The position numbers and the translations under genes were made by a program. Shown one piece after another: positions 27,895 through 31,504 of a stretch of 31,504 nt of DNA; positions within the stretch are counted from its first letter, which is position 1; every line of letters starts with the position of its first letter. This DNA comes from a virus. The DNA is taken from IMG/VR virus record IMGVR_UViG_3300043409_000628, positions 1 through 31,504 of that record; one strand, 5' to 3'. Under the pieces are notes generated by a model. It saw nothing but the letters and a program-made list of their open reading frames with translations. It did no database searches and was not told where the DNA came from.

Positions 27895-28347
27895 TTAAAA
27901 GAAATATTTTTTTATCAAATAAACTAAACCTGCTATTATCATTATATATAAATAAACCCAATAATTAGCCTTTTTATCAACCTGCTTTTCAAATGTTTTG
28001 GTGCTTATATCCTTTTTAACCTGTACAACCTTTTGAATTGACTGCAAAACAACTGATTTGCTGGTATCTATTACGTTTTTATTAGTCTTTTTAAACCTGA
28101 TAATAGCGTTTTTAAACTCTTTACCGTCTATAAATATAGATTTTGTGCTATCAATGGGTAGTATTTCAATCTCATTTGTCTGCTCGGTTATATAAATAGC
28201 GTTATTTTTAATAGATATACTGTCCTTTTTTTCAGTAACTACGCTATCTATATGCGTTTTAATCTCCGTTTTGCTTATAGCTACTTTTCGGGATGCGCAC
28301 GATACTAAAAAAATACTAATGAATAGGGTCGTATATCGTATCACCAT
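27895..28347 (-). CDS. Unimolecular spanin (u-spanin)
   Basis: A 150-aa protein with an N-terminal lipoprotein signal (YTTLFISIFLVSC, lipobox LVSC with Cys17 followed by ASRK) and a C-terminal transmembrane helix (YWVYLYIMIIAGLVYLI, residues about 129-145, then KKYFF). A periplasmic part rich in Ile/Val/Lys/Thr lies between. This is the layout of T1 gp11-type u-spanins: lipid anchor in the outer membrane, helix in the inner membrane. They fuse the two membranes as the last step of lysis. The gene follows the endolysin and overlaps its end by 32 bases, as Rz genes do. Confidence 0.85.
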   Translation of the reverse strand: MVIRYTTLFISIFLVSCASRKVAISKTEIKTHIDSVVTEKKDSISIKNNAIYITEQTNEIEILPIDSTKSIFIDGKEFKNAIIRFKKTNKNVIDTSKSVVLQSIQKVVQVKKDISTKTFEKQVDKKANYWVYLYIMIIAGLVYLIKKYFF

Positions 28348-28780
28348 TTTTTCTTTTACCTCTTAATGTTTGCTTTCTATTCTTACCTTTTACGTACGAT
28401 ACGTGAACCCAGTCAGGATGCAAATTATCTCCAAACTCCCAAATTAACTGGTCATAATCTAAGTTAGTTTTAATGTAGTCAAATACCATTTTATTTGTTA
28501 CTCCACTACCTGAATTGTCCATATCGATATCAATAGCATAGCCTTTACAATGCTGCGACGTGTCCTTGCTTCCAATACTTTGATTTAGTTTAATTGACCT
28601 ATAACCGCTACTTATGTAAATAGGGCATTTAAAATCGTTCCTAATAGGCTCAAATATATGTTCCGCTAAATCTTTAAGGTTTGCAATAACTCCCTCGCTT
28701 GGTGTGTTATCTATACCCTTTCGCTTTGCAGTATTACTGTTTACTAATTCCGATAAATCTAAATGCTCACTAATTTTCAT
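28316..28780 (-). CDS. Endolysin, M15 peptidase (Peptidase_M15_3)
   Basis: A 154-aa protein with the M15 zinc peptidase motifs: SGYRS (residues 58-62) and SIKLNQSIGSKDTSQH, His77 and Asp84 in SQHCKGYAIDID, and WVHVSYV (His126). His77, Asp84 and His126 are the expected zinc ligands. It cuts cross-links in peptidoglycan (D-Ala-type carboxypeptidase or L-Ala-D-Glu endopeptidase; which one is unknown). There is no signal peptide, so it depends on the holin. It overlaps the holin gene by ATGA. Confidence 0.9.
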   Translation of the reverse strand: MKISEHLDLSELVNSNTAKRKGIDNTPSEGVIANLKDLAEHIFEPIRNDFKCPIYISSGYRSIKLNQSIGSKDTSQHCKGYAIDIDMDNSGSGVTNKMVFDYIKTNLDYDQLIWEFGDNLHPDWVHVSYVKGKNRKQTLRGKRKNGDTIYDPIH

Positions 28781-28998
28781 TTGCTTTTATATTTATTTAT
28801 TAACTCGGTAACTGCCTCAATAGTTGTAAGTCCTAAAGATACAGCACTAAGGGCAAAAGTTGCCCAAACTAAACTCTCAATCGGGTTTTTAGTTAAGGTA
28901 TAAAACAATGTAAATGCACCCGATATACCAACAAGCCTTTTGCTTGATGTATTTTTATCGTTGCCTAAAAAACCGCTTAACCAGTTAAAGAATTTCAT
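28777..28998 (-). CDS. Holin
   Basis: A 73-aa protein with two hydrophobic segments: LVGISGAFTLFYTLTK (about residues 22-37) and SLVWATFALSAVSLGLTTIE (about 43-62). The N-terminus (KFFNWLSGFLGNDKNTSSKR) is amphipathic and the C-terminus basic (ELINKYKSK). Size, spans, and the position just before the endolysin fit a class II holin that times lysis. The stop of the preceding gene and its start overlap (TAATG). Confidence 0.8.
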   Translation of the reverse strand: MKFFNWLSGFLGNDKNTSSKRLVGISGAFTLFYTLTKNPIESLVWATFALSAVSLGLTTIEAVTELINKYKSK

Positions 28999-29285
28999 TA
29001 TTTTTTTGTTAAAAAATCTGTAATGAACTTAAAAAAGCCTAACCCAACTAAAGTGACTAATGCGTAAAAGTATGACTTGTATTTTTTTAAGTCACCCTTA
29101 ACTACGTTTAATTCGTATTGCACGTTTTTAAATTCAGATATTAAACCGTTTGCTGTTTTGTCTAAGGGGTTACCTGCAAGCAAAGTATAAACGTCTTTTA
29201 GTAGTGCTTTCGTTTCGCCTACTTCTATTTTGATATCCTCTAATTCTTTAGCCATTAATTGAAGCCTAACATTTTCAGTCATCAC
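28998..29285 (-). CDS. Coiled-coil membrane protein of the lysis cassette (XhlA-like)
   Basis: A 95-aa protein with a long coiled coil (RLQLMAKELEDIKIEVGETK, ALLKDVYTLL, ISEFKNVQYELNVVKGDLKK) and one C-terminal transmembrane span (YFYALVTLVGLGFFKFITDF). This is the design of XhlA-type proteins, which act with the holin. Two adjacent ATG codons make the start uncertain by one residue. A second holin or antiholin is another possibility. Confidence 0.7.
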   Translation of the reverse strand: MMTENVRLQLMAKELEDIKIEVGETKALLKDVYTLLAGNPLDKTANGLISEFKNVQYELNVVKGDLKKYKSYFYALVTLVGLGFFKFITDFLTKK

Positions 29286-29292
29286 AGAATTT

Positions 29293-29445
29293 TTAATTGA
29301 CCTCTGTCGCTTCTAAGACTTCGGCTGGCTTTAATGTTTGTACGGCTTTTAATACCATAGCGGCATCTTCTAAACCTAATAAACCACCTTTTTGCGCTAA
29401 TAAAGCGACTTGAATTAATACGTTAATTGCTTCTTGTTGTTCCAT
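29293..29445 (-). CDS. Small 50-aa protein before the lysis cassette
   Basis: ATG at 29445 opens MEQQEAINVLIQVALLAQKG, followed by GLLGLEDAAMVLKAVQTLKP and a closing AEVLEATEVN at TAA 29293-29295. It is helical and acidic with no membrane span. It fills a 200-base gap between the fibre and lysis genes. Similar short helical proteins occur in this place in other Bacteroidota phages, from memory. Function unknown. Confidence 0.72.
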   Translation of the reverse strand: MEQQEAINVLIQVALLAQKGGLLGLEDAAMVLKAVQTLKPAEVLEATEVN

Positions 29446-29487
29446 TTTTTGTTTGATTAATTAATTTTTATAAATATATGATAATTT

Positions 29488-31504
29488 TTAATAGCCCTCT
29501 AATGTTATCCATCCGCCACCACTCGTCCCCGATATAGTTATATGGGTTGCATCAGATGTTGGCGTAACCGTTCCTGTAGTTGCGTAAGAAAGCATCGGGT
29601 TGAATGTAAAGGCTACAGGGTATGTATATGTCAGAAGGGTACTAGTAAGATTATTGACATAAATTATCACCTTTTTATAGCTACTACCCTGAAATGGCAT
29701 ACTGCATATAATTGACCCCGATGTACTCCCACTTACCGTTGTTTGGGTTGCTGTTGAATTTATATTAGTTGCCGTTACACTACCACTAAAAGTGGCTGCA
29801 CCTGTTGATGCGATACGTATACGTTCGGTATCTGATGTATATAAAATTATATCAGCACTTTCCCTATTAATAATCAGTAAATCACTACCGCTTAATTGTA
29901 TTCTGGTACCGTCTGTTGAAGTTGCCCCTGTTGTTGAATTTTGTAATTGTAAATGTGCGCTACCGTAGATATTTAATAATGCAACAGGGCTTGTAGTTCC
30001 TATGCCTACGTTACCATTATTTAACAGCGTTAATTTTTCTGTTAATGTTGCAGTATTGCCAGCTATTCCACTTGGTCCTGTGTACCATCTATAATTTCCA
30101 TTTTCAATTTGATAGTTATTCACATAACCGTTAGCCCTGTATTTAACACTAGTTCCATCATAATAGCCATTGTCTATTATTAAATTATTACCATTTCCAA
30201 CTGGCTGAAATTCTAAAGTTCCAACCCTTAGCATACTATTTGTTGTGTTTATTCCAAATAGTAATTGTCCTGTAAGTGTACCACCTGTCAATGGTAAATA
30301 ACCACTTAAAGCAGTGCCATAATTAGGTATATTTAAGGTTGCGCCAACTAAAGTAGCTGCCCCGCTTGAGCCTGTTGTAGTCAAGCTAAGTGTAGCCTGT
30401 TTATTATTAAATGTGTTCCAATCTGTGCTGCTTAAATACCCATTTGCTGCCGTTGCTGCCTGTGTAATACTAATTGCGCCAGTTGTGTTATTATAACCTA
30501 TAGGTGCTGTTCCTGATAACGCTGTTAATGCTATATAAGACGAACCGTTTGTTATTTGATTATTATTTGTAGGTATGGTTATAACACCTGTCGTTGAGTT
30601 ATATGCACCGCTTCCCGCTGCAAAGGATAAAGCAGACCTTGCGCTTGCGTTTGAAAAATAAAGATTTGTTGAACCCTGCGAAACATTATCAGTTGTCAAA
30701 CTAACTGCGCCAGTTTGTCCATTTACTGAACTTACACTATCGCTATTGTCTACCTTATTCCACGCTGTACCGTTATAAATTGCCCAATCACCTAATGACC
30801 AATCAGTTACACCATTTAAATTAGTTGAACCACTTGTACTAACTACGTAGTAAGTCCCTTTAGTGCCTACACTACTGGTAAGCGTTGGACTATTTGTACT
30901 TGCGTTCCATACACCTGCATATATAGTTGAACCAATTAAGCCATTTATTTGATTTTGTAATTTACCAAAACCTGTTAAAATGCTATCGGTTGCCGTAACT
31001 GTTCCGCCTGTAATGTTTATACCTGTTAAGACCTTGCCTATAACGGCTGAATTTGTAAGCGTTATAGTTGCCGCCCCTGCACCTGAACCAGTTGCCTCAC
31101 CTATTAACGATGTAATGTAATTACCTGCGGGTTGTTTACCATTAAAAACATTCCAATCTGTGCTATTTAAATAGCCGTCTATTGAACTTGTCGATACTGG
31201 TATTGAAATAGTATTTGTTGACCTTGATAATGGACTTGTAAAACTTAATGCGCTTTCTTTACCGTTAAAAGTTGACCAATTTGCCGAAGTTAATAACCCT
31301 CTATTGCTTGCGCTTGCACTTGGTATATTAAAAGTGTGTGTTTCTGATGTGCTTGAAATGTTAAAATCGCTTCCGCTTGTACCGACTGCTAAATATTGAT
31401 TGTTTGATGTCAACCCATTTATAGCAGATATTCCGCCCGAAAATGTGGTAGTTATCTGACAAAGGCTGTTATCCTCTGTGTGTAATGTGGCAGTTCTTCC
31501 GCCT
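29488..31504 (-). CDS. Tail fibre protein, C-terminal part (N-terminus beyond the right edge)
   Basis: The frame is open from the edge (first full codon at 31503) to TAA at 29488-29490; the TTG at 31413 sometimes taken as a start has open, coding-like sequence before it (GGRTATLHTEDNSL, SGGISAING). At least 671 residues. It contains three copies of a motif of the type GYLSSTDWNTFNNKQ, SSVNGQTGAVSLTTDNVSQG, then SGYLPLTGGTLTGQL and GNVGIGTTSPVALLNI, all typical of fibres in Bacteroidota phages. No intramolecular chaperone (S74) domain follows; it ends SGGGWITLEGY. It recognises the host surface. It may be the rest of the frame at 1-738. Confidence 0.82.
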   Translation of the reverse strand, partial: GGRTATLHTEDNSLCQITTTFSGGISAINGLTSNNQYLAVGTSGSDFNISSTSETHTFNIPSASASNRGLLTSANWSTFNGKESALSFTSPLSRSTNTISIPVSTSSIDGYLNSTDWNVFNGKQPAGNYITSLIGEATGSGAGAATITLTNSAVIGKVLTGINITGGTVTATDSILTGFGKLQNQINGLIGSTIYAGVWNASTNSPTLTSSVGTKGTYYVVSTSGSTNLNGVTDWSLGDWAIYNGTAWNKVDNSDSVSSVNGQTGAVSLTTDNVSQGSTNLYFSNASARSALSFAAGSGAYNSTTGVITIPTNNNQITNGSSYIALTALSGTAPIGYNNTTGAISITQAATAANGYLSSTDWNTFNNKQATLSLTTTGSSGAATLVGATLNIPNYGTALSGYLPLTGGTLTGQLLFGINTTNSMLRVGTLEFQPVGNGNNLIIDNGYYDGTSVKYRANGYVNNYQIENGNYRWYTGPSGIAGNTATLTEKLTLLNNGNVGIGTTSPVALLNIYGSAHLQLQNSTTGATSTDGTRIQLSGSDLLIINRESADIILYTSDTERIRIASTGAATFSGSVTATNINSTATQTTVSGSTSGSIICSMPFQGSSYKKVIIYVNNLTSTLLTYTYPVAFTFNPMLSYATTGTVTPTSDATHITISGTSGGGWITLEGY

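Noticed and set aside
31411-31413. TTG as start of the right-hand fibre gene
   Set aside because: The frame continues upstream with coding-like fibre sequence to the window edge.
29488-31504. Diversity-generating retroelement acting on the tail fibre
   Set aside because: No reverse transcriptase gene and no template/variable repeat pair were seen.

Overview
The window is most of, or a large part of, the genome of a small tailed phage (siphovirus type: tape measure, tail tube, tail terminator and no sheath) that infects a member of the Bacteroidota. The host is inferred from AT-rich DNA, from several intergenic promoters with the Bacteroidota -7 element TAnnTTTG, from the absence of obvious Shine-Dalgarno sequences, and from many proteins typical of flavobacterial/Bacteroides phages. 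A lipoprotein-type unimolecular spanin points to a Gram-negative host with an outer membrane. No integrase or recognisable CI-type repressor was found, so a lytic life style is the simpler reading.

Almost every gene is on the minus strand, so the window reads right to left. From the right end come: a tail fibre gene cut by the window edge (29488-31504); a lysis cassette of a 50-aa protein, a coiled-coil/TM protein, a holin, an M15 endolysin and a u-spanin (27895-29445); an early region of small unknown genes with three near-identical promoters and two leader-type RNAs (22055-27882), which also holds an ERF annealing protein, a Cys-rich repeat protein and a small cytosine-methyltransferase-like protein; a replication block with an initiator/helicase-loader-like gene that contains an iteron-like array, a primase-helicase, a T5 A1-like metallophosphoesterase, a RusA resolvase and a sigma-like regulator (16741-22043); then an SSB-tail protein, a ParB-like protein and a Mom-like DNA-modification protein (15015-16393). 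The only plus-strand gene is a tRNA-Gly with its own promoter (14990-15059).

The virion genes follow: TerS, TerL, an overlapping gene pair joined by a T9 slippery run, tail terminator, gp10-like connector, two large tail proteins, tape measure, XkdF protease, a small Cys-rich protein, scaffold, major capsid protein, tail tube, a small protein, portal, connector, and a second fibre reading frame that runs off the left end (1-738). The tail block therefore sits between the terminase and the head block, and the portal is near the end of the operon, about 10 kb from TerL. Strong terminators follow the capsid and tail-tube genes.

Both window ends lie in fibre-like coding sequence in the same direction, as expected if a circular or terminally redundant genome was opened inside one fibre gene. 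Joined directly, however, the two ends are out of frame, so some sequence is missing or they are two genes. The observations most worth following are: (1) an approximately 90-nt RNA with two hairpins whose 6-nt loops are perfectly complementary, with its own promoter and terminator, placed just before the replication initiator; (2) an origin-like array inside that initiator gene; (3) three early promoters sharing a palindrome; (4) likely frameshifting at two homopolymer runs; (5) a tRNA embedded antisense in the end of a Mom-like gene.
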